A stretch of 64,000 bases of DNA from Thalassospira profundimaris (GTDB taxonomy: Bacteria > Pseudomonadota > Alphaproteobacteria > Rhodospirillales > Thalassospiraceae), in contig NZ_JPWF01000002.1 of the NCBI RefSeq assembly GCF_003326675.1, positions 372,001-436,000 on the forward strand, in the 5' to 3' direction. This document shows, one piece after another, positions 23,642-33,549 of this stretch. Made by a program: the position numbers and the translations under genes. The notes below the pieces were generated by a model that saw only the letters and a program-made list of their open reading frames with translations, was not told the DNA's origin and searched no databases. Within the stretch, counting starts at the first letter, position 1. Each line of letters opens with the position of its first letter.

Positions 23642-25042
23642 ATGAACAGGCATCTGAAAACCGTGCTGACCGCGACGGTATGCATCACAACAGCGACCCT
23701 GTATTACCACCGCGGTATATTTCCGCGTTTCATGACGCTGGCTTTTGCCAGCGAAAATAACGCGCGCCCTGATCCCGTGATCCTGCACAGCGAAACACTT
23801 AACCGTGCGGACAATCGTCGACGTCATATGAACCGTCTTTACGACAAGATGGACAATGACCTGTATGAAAGCACCCTTTCGCCCCTGCTGTTTGACGATT
23901 TCGTCGATCCCGTAAACGAGGCATCCCCGTCCCTTTATCTTGGCACAGGCAATGATCCGACCGTGGAGGTTTTTGGTGGTCGTGCCGCACTGTCGTCACT
24001 TGCGCGCAAGATTGATTTCGACAGTGCCGCGGGCACCTTTCCCACCCAATCCCGCAGTGTGCGCGTCCCGATCAGCATCTGGGTTGTCGGCAACCACACC
24101 GATCTTGAAAACCGCGTCACCCGATCCGGATATGATCCCGGCATCAGCGGCGATTCCGTCTCGATTGACAGTGGTGTTGACTACCTTCTGGATGACGGCC
24201 TTGTTGTTGGTCTTGGCATCGGATGGAGCAACACCCTTGGCGAAACAGGCGCCCGGCAATTGCGGTATCGCGAAAGCAATCTGGCCGTATCGCCCTATTT
24301 CGTTGCCCGGATGACCGACTGGCTTAATCTGCGCGGCAGTCTGAGCTTTGGCAAAAGCATGATCAGTCAGTCCGCCATCGAAGCCCCACCCACCAGCATG
24401 CGATATGCCGAAAACCTTGAAAGCAGCACCTTTTCCAACTCTATCGGGTTTGCCTCCAAGTACGAGTTTGGTGGACTACCCCTAAGTGTGCAGCTTGATG
24501 GCGACGTGATCACGGCCCACGAATATATCGATGCGGCACGTGCCACCGATGGCGGCGTGGTTGGCGCAAACACAGCAAAAACCCGACTGTTTGATGCCGC
24601 CCTTGAAGCCCGCTATCAGCTTGATTTTGGCCCTCACAGGATCATTCCGTTCGCAGGTCAGGAAGAAACCATTTCCCTGCTGAACCAGAATTACGGACGC
24701 AGTGGATCAACCCGCTATTACGGTGGCTCGGACTATCGATATGATCCGCTTGGCTTTGATATGAGCATCACCGGCTTTCGCGAAATCGCAAATAGCAGCC
24801 AGCCACTTGAAGGCATCCGTTCGGAACTCGCCCTGACCCGTGATCTGCCGCAAAGCTATGTAACGCTTCAACCCTTTGTCACGGTCGAAACCACCAACCT
24901 GTATCTCGATACCGGGGGCGGGATCACCCAAAGCTGGGGCGCACTTCCCGGTCAACTGAGCTTCGAGGTGCGGCGCAAATTCACCTATGAGGTGCAACAT
25001 AGTGACTATACCGGGCTCCTTACCATCGACTTTCCGTTTTGA
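23642..25042 (+). CDS. Outer-membrane beta-barrel protein, autotransporter-like
   Basis: A 466-residue protein. The ATG at 23642 gives a basic N-terminus and hydrophobic stretch ('VLTATVCITTATLYY') resembling a signal anchor or signal peptide. Residues about 150-466 are an alternating pattern typical of an autotransporter barrel ('SVSIDSGVDYLLDDGLVVGLGIGWS', 'YFVARMTDWLNLRGSLSFGKS', 'DAALEARYQLDFG'), and the chain ends with Phe ('TIDFPF'), the usual BAM recognition end. The region before the barrel (about 40-150) is short and polar, so if it is an autotransporter the passenger is tiny. No substrate or partner is evident. Confidence 0.7.
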   Translation: MNRHLKTVLTATVCITTATLYYHRGIFPRFMTLAFASENNARPDPVILHSETLNRADNRRRHMNRLYDKMDNDLYESTLSPLLFDDFVDPVNEASPSLYLGTGNDPTVEVFGGRAALSSLARKIDFDSAAGTFPTQSRSVRVPISIWVVGNHTDLENRVTRSGYDPGISGDSVSIDSGVDYLLDDGLVVGLGIGWSNTLGETGARQLRYRESNLAVSPYFVARMTDWLNLRGSLSFGKSMISQSAIEAPPTSMRYAENLESSTFSNSIGFASKYEFGGLPLSVQLDGDVITAHEYIDAARATDGGVVGANTAKTRLFDAALEARYQLDFGPHRIIPFAGQEETISLLNQNYGRSGSTRYYGGSDYRYDPLGFDMSITGFREIANSSQPLEGIRSELALTRDLPQSYVTLQPFVTVETTNLYLDTGGGITQSWGALPGQLSFEVRRKFTYEVQHSDYTGLLTIDFPF

Positions 25043-25160
25043 TCGGCGAATTTGCGCGCCGAATATGCCCGAATGCGCATCTTGCTATTGGCGTTCACCC
25101 CCGTGACAGGTAGGGTGCACACACAAACACCCGTTACGCTAATACCAGCAGGTTTGCGCC

Positions 25161-25847
25161 ATGAACAAGCCCGACACACTCAACAAGTCCGCCGCGGATA
25201 CGCCAACGCTGACCCCGCCGGTCTTTGATCGGGATTTTCAAAAACAGTTCATCGATCTGTTGCTATGGCGGCGTGATGTGCGCCGGTTCCGGACCGACCC
25301 GATCCCGCAGGATGATATCAACGACCTGATCAAGGAAGCCTGCCTGGCGCCGTCCGTTGGCAATTGCCAGCCATGGCGCTTTGTAAAGGTCAATGACCCG
25401 CAACGCCGCAAGGCCATCCGCGACAGCTTCGAACGGGCCAATACCGAGGCCCTGAACGACTATCACGGCGAACGGGCAAAAATGTATGCCTCCCTGAAGC
25501 TTCAGGGCATGGATCAGGCCCCCGTGCAACTTGCTGTTTTTGCCGACGAGGAAACCGAGGCCGGCATGGGCCTTGGACGCAAGACAATGCCCGAAATGCT
25601 GGATTATTCAGCCGTCGCCGCGGTGCAGCTTTTGTGGCTGGCGGCCCGCGTCAAAGGCATCGGAGTTGGCTGGGTATCGATCCTTGAACCAGAGGTCGTT
25701 GGCAAGACCCTTGAAGTTCCCGAACACTGGCGCCTGATCGCCTATTTGTGCATCGGCTACCCCGAAGAAGACCATATCGTACCCGAACTGGTCCGCGAAG
25801 GTTGGCAGGATCGCATTGATCCCGACGCCCTTACCCTTGAACGTTGA
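25161..25847 (+). CDS. bluB: 5,6-dimethylbenzimidazole synthase
   Basis: Oxygen-dependent fragmentation of reduced FMN to 5,6-dimethylbenzimidazole, the lower ligand of cobalamin. The 228-residue protein has the BluB subgroup signatures of the nitroreductase fold: 'LLLWRRDVRRFRTDPIP', 'CLAPSVGNCQPWRFVKV', 'YASLKLQGMDQAPVQLAVF', 'TMPEMLDYSAVAAVQLLWLAARVKGIGVGWVSIL', and 'LIAYLCIGYPEE'. It is separated from other cobalamin genes here, but it supplies the cofactor used by the methylmalonyl-CoA mutase near 52 kb. No cobalamin riboswitch is seen upstream. Confidence 0.94.
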   Translation: MNKPDTLNKSAADTPTLTPPVFDRDFQKQFIDLLLWRRDVRRFRTDPIPQDDINDLIKEACLAPSVGNCQPWRFVKVNDPQRRKAIRDSFERANTEALNDYHGERAKMYASLKLQGMDQAPVQLAVFADEETEAGMGLGRKTMPEMLDYSAVAAVQLLWLAARVKGIGVGWVSILEPEVVGKTLEVPEHWRLIAYLCIGYPEEDHIVPELVREGWQDRIDPDALTLER

Positions 25848-25907
25848 TCCCGCCAAGGTTCAAGCCATTATCAGAACAACTATAATCCCCATCACAAGGA
25901 TATCAGG

Positions 25908-26159
25908 ATGTCTGCCGAGAAAGGCCAATCAAACGCCCCCGAAAAGCCCGTGAAAAAGGGTCTGTCGAATGGCGTCTATTTTAAGATCATGGGCTATTTG
26001 CTGACTGCTGGCTGGGTCGGCTTTATTCTGGCAGCATCGGGTGGTGATACGGCACACCCCCTGTTTGATTATATCTTTGTTGTGCCGCTGGCAGGCTGGA
26101 TCATCGGCATGATTGTCGCCCGGATCATCATCAAGAAGTCCGGTGCAGACCGGCCATAA
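25908..26159 (+). CDS. Small two-helix membrane protein, unknown
   Basis: An 83-residue protein. A polar lysine-rich N-terminus is followed by two predicted membrane helices, about 29-45 ('YLLTAGWVGFILAA') and 55-75 ('FVVPLAGWIIGMIVARIII'). AAGGATATCAGG precedes the ATG. It follows bluB by 60 bases and ends at a strong terminator, so it may share the bluB transcript. No family recognised. Confidence 0.6.
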   Translation: MSAEKGQSNAPEKPVKKGLSNGVYFKIMGYLLTAGWVGFILAASGGDTAHPLFDYIFVVPLAGWIIGMIVARIIIKKSGADRP

Positions 26160-26181
26160 GTGCGTCGGCATTCCGAAAAAC

Positions 26182-26209
26182 AAAAGGCACCGCACAGGTG
26201 CCTTTTTTT
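26182..26209. terminator. Bidirectional Rho-independent terminator
   Basis: AAAAGGCACC (26182-26191), 5-base loop, GGTGCCTTTT (26197-26206) with flanking A and T runs, so it can act on both strands. It separates the bluB-side genes from the convergent small membrane protein gene. Confidence 0.9.
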
Positions 26210-26215
26210 CATGTC

Positions 26216-26566
26216 CTAGTCATCCCGGTTACGATGGGATGTGCGTTCATCCCGGTATCGGTCATCATCGGAAAAACCGCCAAGATTCATGATCCCGATG
26301 CCAAGACTGATCCCGCCAAAGGTGATGAACAATCCGAAAAACAGCAAAAAGATAAAGATCGGTGCATCCCGCGATGACATCGCAAGGCTGTAGATCCCGC
26401 CAATATCAAAAAACAGAACCAGACAGCCGAACACCAGCGCCCCAAATCCGCCATAGGCCGTGTGTTCAATCATGAAACGCACAATGGAACGGGCTTCACG
26501 CGCAGCCTTGCTGTTACGAACCGCGTCTTCCGAATTCGGGTCTGTGTTGTTTTCCATACCGGTCAT
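26216..26566 (-). CDS. Small membrane protein, unknown
   Basis: A 116-residue protein. The charged N-terminal region ('SKAAREARSIVRFMIEH') precedes two predicted membrane helices at about 38-60 ('GGFGALVFGCLVLFFDIGG') and 70-92 ('FIFLLFFGLFITFGGISLGIG'). The tail is Asp/Arg-rich ('DDDRYRDERTSHRNRDD'). ATG at 26566; an internal ATG at codon 4 is possible. No family recognised. It lies between bluB's small partner and the CinA-type gene. Confidence 0.6.
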   Translation of the reverse strand: MTGMENNTDPNSEDAVRNSKAAREARSIVRFMIEHTAYGGFGALVFGCLVLFFDIGGIYSLAMSSRDAPIFIFLLFFGLFITFGGISLGIGIMNLGGFSDDDRYRDERTSHRNRDD

Positions 26567-26657
26567 GTCCGATCCCTTATCAAGGTCAGAACAATTCTAG
26601 ACAGTATTTGCGCAAAGGACTTTGACCAAACGCAATCAGTTGTGACCGGCTCGGTGT

Positions 26658-27422
26658 CTATGCGACTGCCGGACCGGTGTCTTCGATAACGTCGCGGCCA
26701 TTGTCCGTGATCGCCAGTCGAATCCGCTCGGCCGCCTGATTGACGTCATCGGGATTTTCCCCGCGCACCACCAATGTCGTGCCAAGTTTTCCTTCGCGCA
26801 GGAAAGGATAGGACCCGATATCGGTTTCGGGGAAATCGCCCTGAATTTCTGCCAGAACCTTGGCAATCGTGCCTTCGGGGATATAGCCGCCCACCGAACG
26901 CGACACCATCGGCTTGCCACCGATCAGCTGGTGTTTGATGCCCTGGAACATCGCCTGCATGATCATCGGCACACCGGCCATGACATAGACATTTTCCATA
27001 CGGAAACCCGGCGCCTTGGAAATCGGGTTCTGAACAAGTTCCGCACCAACCGGCACATGCGCCATACGCAGGCGCGCTTCGTTCAGGTCTTCGGGTTTCT
27101 CGTAATGGCTTTTAAGAAGATCATGTGCCTCGGCATTCAGTTCGATCGCAACCCCGAACGCCTTGGCAACGCATTCCGATGTGATGTCATCATGGGTCGG
27201 GCCAATCCCGCCGGTGGTAAAGACGTAATCGAACTTGGCACGACATTCATTGACGGTGGCAATGATGGTGTCTTCGATATCGGGGATCACGCGGGTTTCG
27301 GCAAGACGTACGCCGATCTTGTTCAGCTCTTCCGCCAGATAAGGCAGGTTCTTGTCATGGGTACGGCCAGACAGGATTTCATTGCCGATAATAATCAAAC
27401 AGGCACGGACCGGATCAGACAT
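26658..27422 (-). CDS. CinA-type molybdopterin-binding protein, no deamidase domain
   Basis: A 254-residue protein with a single MoCF-biosynthesis/CinA N-terminal domain: 'IIGNEILSGRTHDKN' near the start, 'VFTTGGIGPTHDDIT' near residue 68, and 'NVYVMAGVPMIMQAM' near 145. Full CinA (about 415 residues) has a C-terminal nicotinamide-nucleotide deamidase region; it is missing here, as in many alphaproteobacterial short forms. Biochemical role of the short form is unsettled; it may act on ADP-ribose-type substrates or bind a cofactor. The ATG at 27422 is preferred to a GTG one codon earlier. The mutT gene lies upstream on the same strand. Confidence 0.85.
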   Translation of the reverse strand: MSDPVRACLIIIGNEILSGRTHDKNLPYLAEELNKIGVRLAETRVIPDIEDTIIATVNECRAKFDYVFTTGGIGPTHDDITSECVAKAFGVAIELNAEAHDLLKSHYEKPEDLNEARLRMAHVPVGAELVQNPISKAPGFRMENVYVMAGVPMIMQAMFQGIKHQLIGGKPMVSRSVGGYIPEGTIAKVLAEIQGDFPETDIGSYPFLREGKLGTTLVVRGENPDDVNQAAERIRLAITDNGRDVIEDTGPAVA

Positions 27423-27483
27423 CACTTCCCCACAACTTCAATCGTGTTTTAAGACACTGGATCACACCGCCATCGGGCGTGGA

Positions 27484-27945
27484 TCACAGGAAATCGCGCA
27501 GCATCGCAACCAGTGGCACGTCAGCTGGTGGCATCGGATAATCGCCCAAACGCACCGGGCGCACCCATTTGACCTGCTGACCTTCCATCGGGGTAATTTC
27601 CCCTTTCCAGACGCGGCACAGATAAAGCGGCATCATCAAATGGAAATCGTCATAGGTAAACGAGGCAAAGGTAAAAGGCGCCAGGCAGCTTTCGGTGATA
27701 TCGATGCCAAGCTCTTCCTTCAGTTCCCGCACAAGGGCCATTTCGGGGGTTTCACCCGGTTCGACCTTGCCACCGGGAAACTCCCACAGGCCTGCCATGG
27801 ACTTGCCTTCGGGGCGCTGTGCAATCAATACACGATGATCCGCATCCACCAGCGCCACTGCACTGACAAATACTGTTTTTTCGGGTGTCTTACCCTGGCG
27901 CAGGTCAACCGACATGCAGCCTTTATCTGGTTGTTGTATCGTCAT
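27484..27945 (-). CDS. mutT: 8-oxo-dGTP diphosphatase (MutT-type Nudix hydrolase)
   Basis: Removes oxidised dGTP from the nucleotide pool to prevent A-to-C errors. A Nudix box is complete: 'GGKVEPGETPEMALVREL' then 'KEELGI'. The 'SAVALVDADHRVLIAQRP' strand and 'KSMAGLWEFPGG' region are typical of MutT. The ATG at 27945 gives 153 residues, but it has no clear ribosome site; the ATG 30 bases downstream (27915) is an alternative. Two copies of an 11-base direct repeat, CGATACAACAA on the minus strand, flank the chosen ATG. Co-directional with the CinA-type gene and the ankyrin protein gene. Confidence 0.85.
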   Translation of the reverse strand: MTIQQPDKGCMSVDLRQGKTPEKTVFVSAVALVDADHRVLIAQRPEGKSMAGLWEFPGGKVEPGETPEMALVRELKEELGIDITESCLAPFTFASFTYDDFHLMMPLYLCRVWKGEITPMEGQQVKWVRPVRLGDYPMPPADVPLVAMLRDFL

Positions 27946-28004
27946 GGGATTGTTGTATCGCGCAAAATTGCCTTCGCCAAGAGCCGAGCGCATCCAACTT
28001 CAAT

Positions 28005-29453
28005 TTAGCCACCAAGCATGCGCCGGGCTTGGGCGAAATCCTGCGCGGACAATGTCCTGTTTCCACCAACCTGTGCCCAGCCGGTCAGATAATCCACCGC
28101 ACGATACCCCTCGTCATCTGCATTAAACGGATCCGCCCCGGCCGCCATCAGACTTGTCATCACGGCCAGACTGGCAGAGGCCGCCGCGTAATGAAGGGCA
28201 GTCCGATAACCATGTTTCGGCTCCTCGCCAGGACCGGTTTGACGCGTACGGGCATTGATATTCGCCCCATTGGCAAGCAACCAGTTCACAGCCGACAGGT
28301 TGTTCTTTTCGGCTGCGGCCATCAGGGCCGTTTTGCCCTGACCATCCGGGGATTCCATATCGGTGATGTAGCCACGCACATATAGCATCGCCAAGATATC
28401 GGGACGTCCCACCGCAAGATGAAGCAATACCCCCTTATCTTTATCGCCCCCACACAGCGCCTTTGACTTGGCATCGCTGACATCCATCGCATTTGGCAAA
28501 CTGGCAAAGGCCGATGCTGGTTGCTTCTGAAAAATCATTGCCCGGATCATCGTAACCGGAATTGCACCACCACAATCTGCACCAAGCGTCGTTGCAAACA
28601 GCGTCCGCTCGGCGTTGGATTGTGCGGCTTGCGGGTCGGTACCATTCTTGGTCCAATATTGGATCAGGCCCGATTGCGCTGTGCGCCCCAAAACAATGAG
28701 CTGTTCGAACTCCGAACGCCTTTCGGGCATGACTGCGGCCCAGCCGTCATAGGGCAGCACATCCGTCACAGGTGCCCGTGGCAGTGTTTCAGGCGCGACC
28801 ATTGCACGTTGCAAGGCATGGGTCTTTGCCAATATCCGTTCAATTGGAATGGCTTCACCCGATGTGGCCGTATCTACAGCGACTGAAAAACTTGCATCAA
28901 TAAACGCCGATACTTCGTCCAGCGGATAATTCTTGATCGCTCCACGTCCCCAGATACATCCTGCACGTGGCAAAGTACCGTCGCGCTGATCCCCATAAAC
29001 CGGCGCCAGCGCCTTAAGCATCCCCGGCTCCACCCGCAAAACCGCACACGGAATTGCATAAAACGACGGATGCGAAACGGAAACACCACTTGCCGATGCC
29101 ATGACCACCGTCGGGATAAGGCTTTCAAGCGTTCCGTCATAGGCACGCAGCGGTCCGACCCGCTTACTTAAATCCGGATCAACCTTTTCCGAAATTACAG
29201 CGTTAAGAGCCGTCTGCATATCAAGGATCAATGCATCCCGTTCGGGACTGACAGTTTCAATCGCAAAGCGGATCAATATCTGATCAAGAACACCAAGCCC
29301 GTCTGTTCGCGTCGCAATTCGGGAAAATGCGGCTTGCGGGCTGGAAAGAATGCCTGCAATCGCCTTTTCATAGTCGGAACTTTGGGCAGAGGCCGGCACG
29401 GCACGGAAAACGGCCGTCAACATTGCGACAGAAATCAGCAATCGCAGAAACAT
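28005..29453 (-). CDS. Secreted protein with C-terminal ankyrin repeats
   Basis: A 482-residue protein. The start at 29453 gives a clean signal peptide ('MFLRLLISVAMLTAVFRAVPASAQ'). Residues about 25-330 are unrecognised helical sequence with cysteines at several places ('IPCAVLRV', 'AGCIWGRG', 'GADCGGAIP'). The C-terminal part holds about four ankyrin repeats, e.g. 'QGKTALMAAAEKNNLSAVNW' and 'YRTALHYAAASASLAVMTSL'. The likely location is the periplasm. It diverges from the lipoprotein hydrolase gene at 29567. Ankyrin repeats imply a protein partner, which is not identifiable here. Confidence 0.75.
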   Translation of the reverse strand: MFLRLLISVAMLTAVFRAVPASAQSSDYEKAIAGILSSPQAAFSRIATRTDGLGVLDQILIRFAIETVSPERDALILDMQTALNAVISEKVDPDLSKRVGPLRAYDGTLESLIPTVVMASASGVSVSHPSFYAIPCAVLRVEPGMLKALAPVYGDQRDGTLPRAGCIWGRGAIKNYPLDEVSAFIDASFSVAVDTATSGEAIPIERILAKTHALQRAMVAPETLPRAPVTDVLPYDGWAAVMPERRSEFEQLIVLGRTAQSGLIQYWTKNGTDPQAAQSNAERTLFATTLGADCGGAIPVTMIRAMIFQKQPASAFASLPNAMDVSDAKSKALCGGDKDKGVLLHLAVGRPDILAMLYVRGYITDMESPDGQGKTALMAAAEKNNLSAVNWLLANGANINARTRQTGPGEEPKHGYRTALHYAAASASLAVMTSLMAAGADPFNADDEGYRAVDYLTGWAQVGGNRTLSAQDFAQARRMLGG

Positions 29454-29566
29454 TCTTGGTCGTCCCGATGTCAGCCCAACAAGCCATTTGGCAAAGAAAC
29501 GATCTTCTGCTTCGTTTGCCGCGTATAGATTGATGTTGTTATGACCTTTATTGATTTGAATGGCCA

Positions 29567-30421
29567 ATGCGCGTTTTGACACTAACGACCAATGTCCTTG
29601 TTGCCGCATTCCTTCTGACGGGATGCGACAAACTTGGTGCTTATAACTATTGGCAAGCCGGGGATTTCAAGCCCGATATCGCTGATCTTTCCTATGGTGA
29701 AGATCGCCGTCAGAAGCTTGATCTTTATCTGCCAGATGAAGCTTTTCAACCGGCACCGCTGTTGATCTGGTTTTATGGCGGATCATGGGATTCGGGGGAT
29801 AAGACCAAATATTCATTCGTCGCCAAACGCTTTACCGAACTTGGCTACGCGGTGGCGATCCCGGATTACCGGCTGGTGCCCAATGTGCATTTCCCGGCCT
29901 TTATTAAAGACAGTGCCTCTGCCATTGCCTTTATGAAGAATTACGCCAACGAAAATGTCGATCAGATCAAAACCGGTCCAGTTGTCTTGGCCGGCCATTC
30001 AGCAGGCGCTTATAACGCTGTGCAGGTGGTAGCAGATCCGGTTTACCTCGGTGATGTCGGACTAAGCCCGAAAGACATTGCTGCGATCATTGGACTGTCG
30101 GGGCCCTATGATTTTTACCCCTATGATGTGAAAGCAACGCAAGAAGCATTCGGCGATACGCCTGCAAAGCAGAGCCAACCGGTCGAGATGGACCTATCTC
30201 ATATGCCGCCACTTCTTTTGATCACCGGCAATCGCGACCACACCGTTTTTCCGCGCAATTCCCGTCGTCTTGCGGAACTGGCCCCAAATGCCAAATTGGT
30301 CGAAATCGAAGAAACCGGCCATGCAGGCACCCTGATTTCATTGGGTTTCTATCTGACCACCAATAACGCGGTTCTGGGACCCGTTACCGATTTCCTTGGG
30401 CAACATTTGCAGATGAACTGA
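29567..30421 (+). CDS. Lipoprotein alpha/beta-hydrolase (carboxylesterase-like)
   Basis: A 284-residue protein. An N-terminal lipobox 'FLLTGC' (lipidated Cys20) suggests a membrane-anchored, periplasm-facing enzyme. The fold is that of the BD-FAE/esterase group: oxyanion region 'IWFYGGSWDSGDK', nucleophile Ser145 in 'GHSAGAY', acid Asp in 'GNRDHTVFP' (about 224), and His in 'ETGHAG' (about 252). Substrate unknown; small esters or lipids are likely. It is divergent from the ankyrin protein gene, with 113 bases between the two starts. Confidence 0.85.
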   Translation: MRVLTLTTNVLVAAFLLTGCDKLGAYNYWQAGDFKPDIADLSYGEDRRQKLDLYLPDEAFQPAPLLIWFYGGSWDSGDKTKYSFVAKRFTELGYAVAIPDYRLVPNVHFPAFIKDSASAIAFMKNYANENVDQIKTGPVVLAGHSAGAYNAVQVVADPVYLGDVGLSPKDIAAIIGLSGPYDFYPYDVKATQEAFGDTPAKQSQPVEMDLSHMPPLLLITGNRDHTVFPRNSRRLAELAPNAKLVEIEETGHAGTLISLGFYLTTNNAVLGPVTDFLGQHLQMN

Positions 30422-30432
30422 TCCCAACAAAA

Positions 30433-30462
30433 AACGCGCCTCCAACCGAAGGCGCGTTTTTT
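30433..30462. terminator. Bidirectional Rho-independent terminator
   Basis: AACGCGCCT (30433-30441), loop, AGGCGCGTT (30450-30458) with flanking A and T runs on both sides. It serves the lipoprotein hydrolase on the plus strand and secA on the minus strand. Confidence 0.9.
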
Positions 30463-30483
30463 ATCTCAAACTCAGCATTCCGA

Positions 30484-33192
30484 TCAGGAAAGCTGACCGT
30501 GGCAATGTTTGTATTTCTTGCCAGAACCACACGGGCAAAGCTGGTTGCGTGCAACACGGCCCCAGGTCGACGGATCATTCGGGTTTGCATCGCCAGCGGC
30601 CTGACGCGACTGAACGGTTCCGCCTTCTGATCCCTGTTCGTCACCATCAAGTTCGTCACGGTTTTCGTGCATTTCCTGCTGAGGACGGCGGGCCTCAAGG
30701 TCTTCGGGGCGCGGGGCAGACTGCAATTCAACATGGGACAACATCTGGGTCACACGTTCACGCAGGTTTGCCAGCATACCTTCGAACATGTTGAAGGCTT
30801 CGCGTTTGAATTCGTTCAGCGGGTCACGCTGACCATAGGCGCGCAGACCAATGCCCTGACGCAGATGATCAAGTGCCAGAAGATGCTCTTTCCACGACTG
30901 GTCCAGAAGCTGAAGAACAAGGCTTTTCTCGACCTGGCGCATGATATCGGCACCATAATTCGCGACCTTGGCAGCCATCTTCTCGGACGAGGCTTTTTCA
31001 AGACGCTCGCGCATGACTTCCTGATCGATGCCTTCTTCCTTGACCCAATCCGCAATCGGAAGGTTCAAGCCAAGCAGACGGGTGATCTCTTCATGCAGGC
31101 TCGCGACTTCCCACTGTTCGGGATAAACTTTGGCCGGGCAGAATTTATCAACCATCTCTTCGATGACTTCGGCGCGCATGTCTGCGACGTCTTCGGCAAC
31201 ATGCTTTGCCTGCATCAGGTCACGGCGCTGTTCATAAACGACCTTACGCTGATCGTTCATGACATCGTCAAACTTCAGGACATTCTTACGAATGTCGAAG
31301 TTGCGCGCTTCAACTTTCTGCTGGGCCTTTTCAAGCGCCTTGTTGATCCACGGATGGTAAATTGCTTCACCTTCCTGAAGACCAAGTTTCTGAAGCATAC
31401 CGTCCATACGCTCGGACCCGAAAATACGCATCAGGTCATCTTCAAGCGACAGGAAGAACTTCGAGCCACCCGGATCACCCTGACGACCGGAACGACCACG
31501 AAGCTGGTTATCGACGCGGCGTGATTCGTGACGCTCGGTCCCGATCACAAACAGACCGCCAGCCGCCAGAACCTTTTCCTGATCGGCTTTGACTTCGGCT
31601 TTGATCTTTTCAATCGCTTCGGCACGTTTGGCTTCGTCGGTAACATTGCCAAGTTCGTTTTCAACACGCATCTCGACGTTGCCGCCAAGTTTGATGTCCG
31701 TACCACGACCGGCCATGTTGGTCGCAATGGTGATTGCGCCCGGCGCACCGGCCTGTGCCACGATCAATGCTTCGCGTTCGTGCTGCTTGGCATTAAGAAC
31801 TTCGTGCGGGATTTTTTTCTGTTTCAGAAGGTTCGACAGAATTTCCGATTTCTCGATCGAAACAGTACCAACAAGGGCCGGCTGGCCGCGTTCGTGGCAT
31901 TCGGCCAGAAGTTCGGAAATCGCGATCCATTTTTCATTGGCCGTACGATAAATCTCGTCATCGGCGTCTTTACGGGCAACCGGGCGATGGGTCGGGATTT
32001 CGACAACCTTCAGGCTATAGATTTCCTCGAATTCCTCGGCCTCGGTCATTGCCGTACCGGTCATGCCCGCAAGGGTCGGATAGAGACGGAAATAATTCTG
32101 GAACGTGATCGACGCAAGCGTCTGGTTCTCGTTCTGAATTTTCACATTTTCCTTGGCTTCAAGCGCCTGGTGCAGACCATCGGAATAGCGACGGCCTTCC
32201 ATCATACGACCGGTGAATTCGTCAATGATGACGACCTTGTCGTCCTTGACGATGTAATCGGTGTCTTTCTGGAAAAGCTTGTGCGCACGAAGGGCCTGAT
32301 TGACGTGATGCACAAGGTGAACGTTGGCAACATCATACAACGTGCCTTCGGTCAGGATGCCCATTTCCATCAAAAGCTGTTCCGCGTGCTCGGTCCCTTC
32401 TTCGGTCAGGGTCACGGCACGGGCTTTTTCGTCTTTCTCGAAGTCTTCTGCGGTCAGCTTCGGGATCAGTACATCAATTGCACGATACAGTTCCGAGCTG
32501 TCCTCGGCCGGGCCGGAAATGATCAGCGGAGTACGGGCTTCGTCAATCAGGATCGAGTCGACTTCATCGACGATCGCAAAGTTGAACGGGCGCTGCACCA
32601 TGTCTTCGAGGCGGAACTTCATGTTATCGCGCAGATAATCAAAGCCCAGCTCGTTGTTGGTCGCATAGGTGATGTCACAGCCATAGGCTTCACGGCGCTG
32701 TTCATCGGTCATGCCATGCATGATCACGCCAACCGAAAGACCAAGAAAGCCGTAAACCTCGCCCATCCATTCCGCGTCACGGCGGGCAAGATAGTCGTTG
32801 ACGGTCACGACATGAACACCCTTGCCTTCAAGCGCATTCAAATAAACCGGCAAGGTCGAAACAAGCGTTTTACCTTCACCGGTTTTCATTTCGGCAATTT
32901 TGCCCTGACACAGCACCATCCCACCCAGCAGCTGTACGTCATAATGACGTTCGCCGCGAACACGCTTGGATGCCTCGCGGATGGTGGCAAAGGTATCAGG
33001 CAGAATATCTGTCAGGCTCTCGCCATTCTTGAGACGTTCGCGCAGCCAGTCTGTGCGGGCGCGCAGTTCGTCGTCAGACAGCTTTTCGACATCGGGTTCC
33101 AGGGCATTGATTTGCTCGACCGTGGCCCGCAGGGCTTTGACTTCACGATCGTTAGCTGAACCGAAAATTTTCCGGGCAATGACGCCGAGCAT
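30484..33192 (-). CDS. secA: Preprotein translocase ATPase SecA
   Basis: Motor that pushes preproteins through SecYEG, on the inner face of the inner membrane. It has 902 residues, the expected length. The Walker A motif 'MKTGEGKT' and '[17 protein letters not shown]' of DEAD motor domain 1, '[20 protein letters not shown]', motor domain 2 '[16 protein letters not shown]' and '[20 protein letters not shown]', and a C-terminal zinc-binding '[14 protein letters not shown]' tail for SecB are all present. The ATG at 33192 ('[15 protein letters not shown]') is the usual start for the family; a start 6 codons earlier is less likely. An antisense ORF on the plus strand is a shadow. Confidence 0.98.
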   Translation of the reverse strand: MLGVIARKIFGSANDREVKALRATVEQINALEPDVEKLSDDELRARTDWLRERLKNGESLTDILPDTFATIREASKRVRGERHYDVQLLGGMVLCQGKIAEMKTGEGKTLVSTLPVYLNALEGKGVHVVTVNDYLARRDAEWMGEVYGFLGLSVGVIMHGMTDEQRREAYGCDITYATNNELGFDYLRDNMKFRLEDMVQRPFNFAIVDEVDSILIDEARTPLIISGPAEDSSELYRAIDVLIPKLTAEDFEKDEKARAVTLTEEGTEHAEQLLMEMGILTEGTLYDVANVHLVHHVNQALRAHKLFQKDTDYIVKDDKVVIIDEFTGRMMEGRRYSDGLHQALEAKENVKIQNENQTLASITFQNYFRLYPTLAGMTGTAMTEAEEFEEIYSLKVVEIPTHRPVARKDADDEIYRTANEKWIAISELLAECHERGQPALVGTVSIEKSEILSNLLKQKKIPHEVLNAKQHEREALIVAQAGAPGAITIATNMAGRGTDIKLGGNVEMRVENELGNVTDEAKRAEAIEKIKAEVKADQEKVLAAGGLFVIGTERHESRRVDNQLRGRSGRQGDPGGSKFFLSLEDDLMRIFGSERMDGMLQKLGLQEGEAIYHPWINKALEKAQQKVEARNFDIRKNVLKFDDVMNDQRKVVYEQRRDLMQAKHVAEDVADMRAEVIEEMVDKFCPAKVYPEQWEVASLHEEITRLLGLNLPIADWVKEEGIDQEVMRERLEKASSEKMAAKVANYGADIMRQVEKSLVLQLLDQSWKEHLLALDHLRQGIGLRAYGQRDPLNEFKREAFNMFEGMLANLRERVTQMLSHVELQSAPRPEDLEARRPQQEMHENRDELDGDEQGSEGGTVQSRQAAGDANPNDPSTWGRVARNQLCPCGSGKKYKHCHGQLS

Positions 33193-33549
33193 TAATACGT
33201 TCCTGAACAAATGAATAAAGACACGAAATAGGCAACGGCAGAAAGCCGAGCCCGATCACAGATAGAACCCTGTCTGCCATCTGTCAACGGAACGAACCAA
33301 TATCACTAATGTTGGGCGGAGATTTAGCCGCCACGAACGCGAAAACCCTTGTCTCAAGGGACTGTCAAACCGGACAAAACATTCATTGCAGAACACACAA
33401 ACTTCTTCTGGCGCCTTCGGGCTTGAGAAAAGCACAAAAAAAACGTATTATTTGCTCCACAGTTTTAAACTTAAACGAGCATGTAGCTCTGTTTTGGCTA
33501 TCGGGGGATACCCTGATCCACACGCCAAAGATATCCTCAGGAGGAGGAA
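33193..33549. other. Intergenic region between secA and the repeat-protein operon
   Basis: No supported gene in 357 bases. It contains a short hairpin CCCTTG-TCT-CAAGGG (33346-33360) and an A-tract with TATTATTT (near 33440), which may be promoter elements for the downstream operon. The AGGAGGAGGAA just before the ATG at 33550 is a very strong ribosome site. Confidence 0.35.

Noticed and set aside
25043-25160. Possible cobalamin riboswitch before bluB
   Set aside because: The gap is only 118 bases and contains none of the B12-box core sequences seen near 50650.
27930-27960. Two copies of an 11-base direct repeat around the mutT start
   Set aside because: They could be an operator or a chance repeat; two copies with one ATG between are not enough to name a regulator, so it is noted only in the mutT entry.
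31528-33159. Plus-strand open frame of 543 codons over secA
   Set aside because: Antisense to secA, with no family motif; a shadow.
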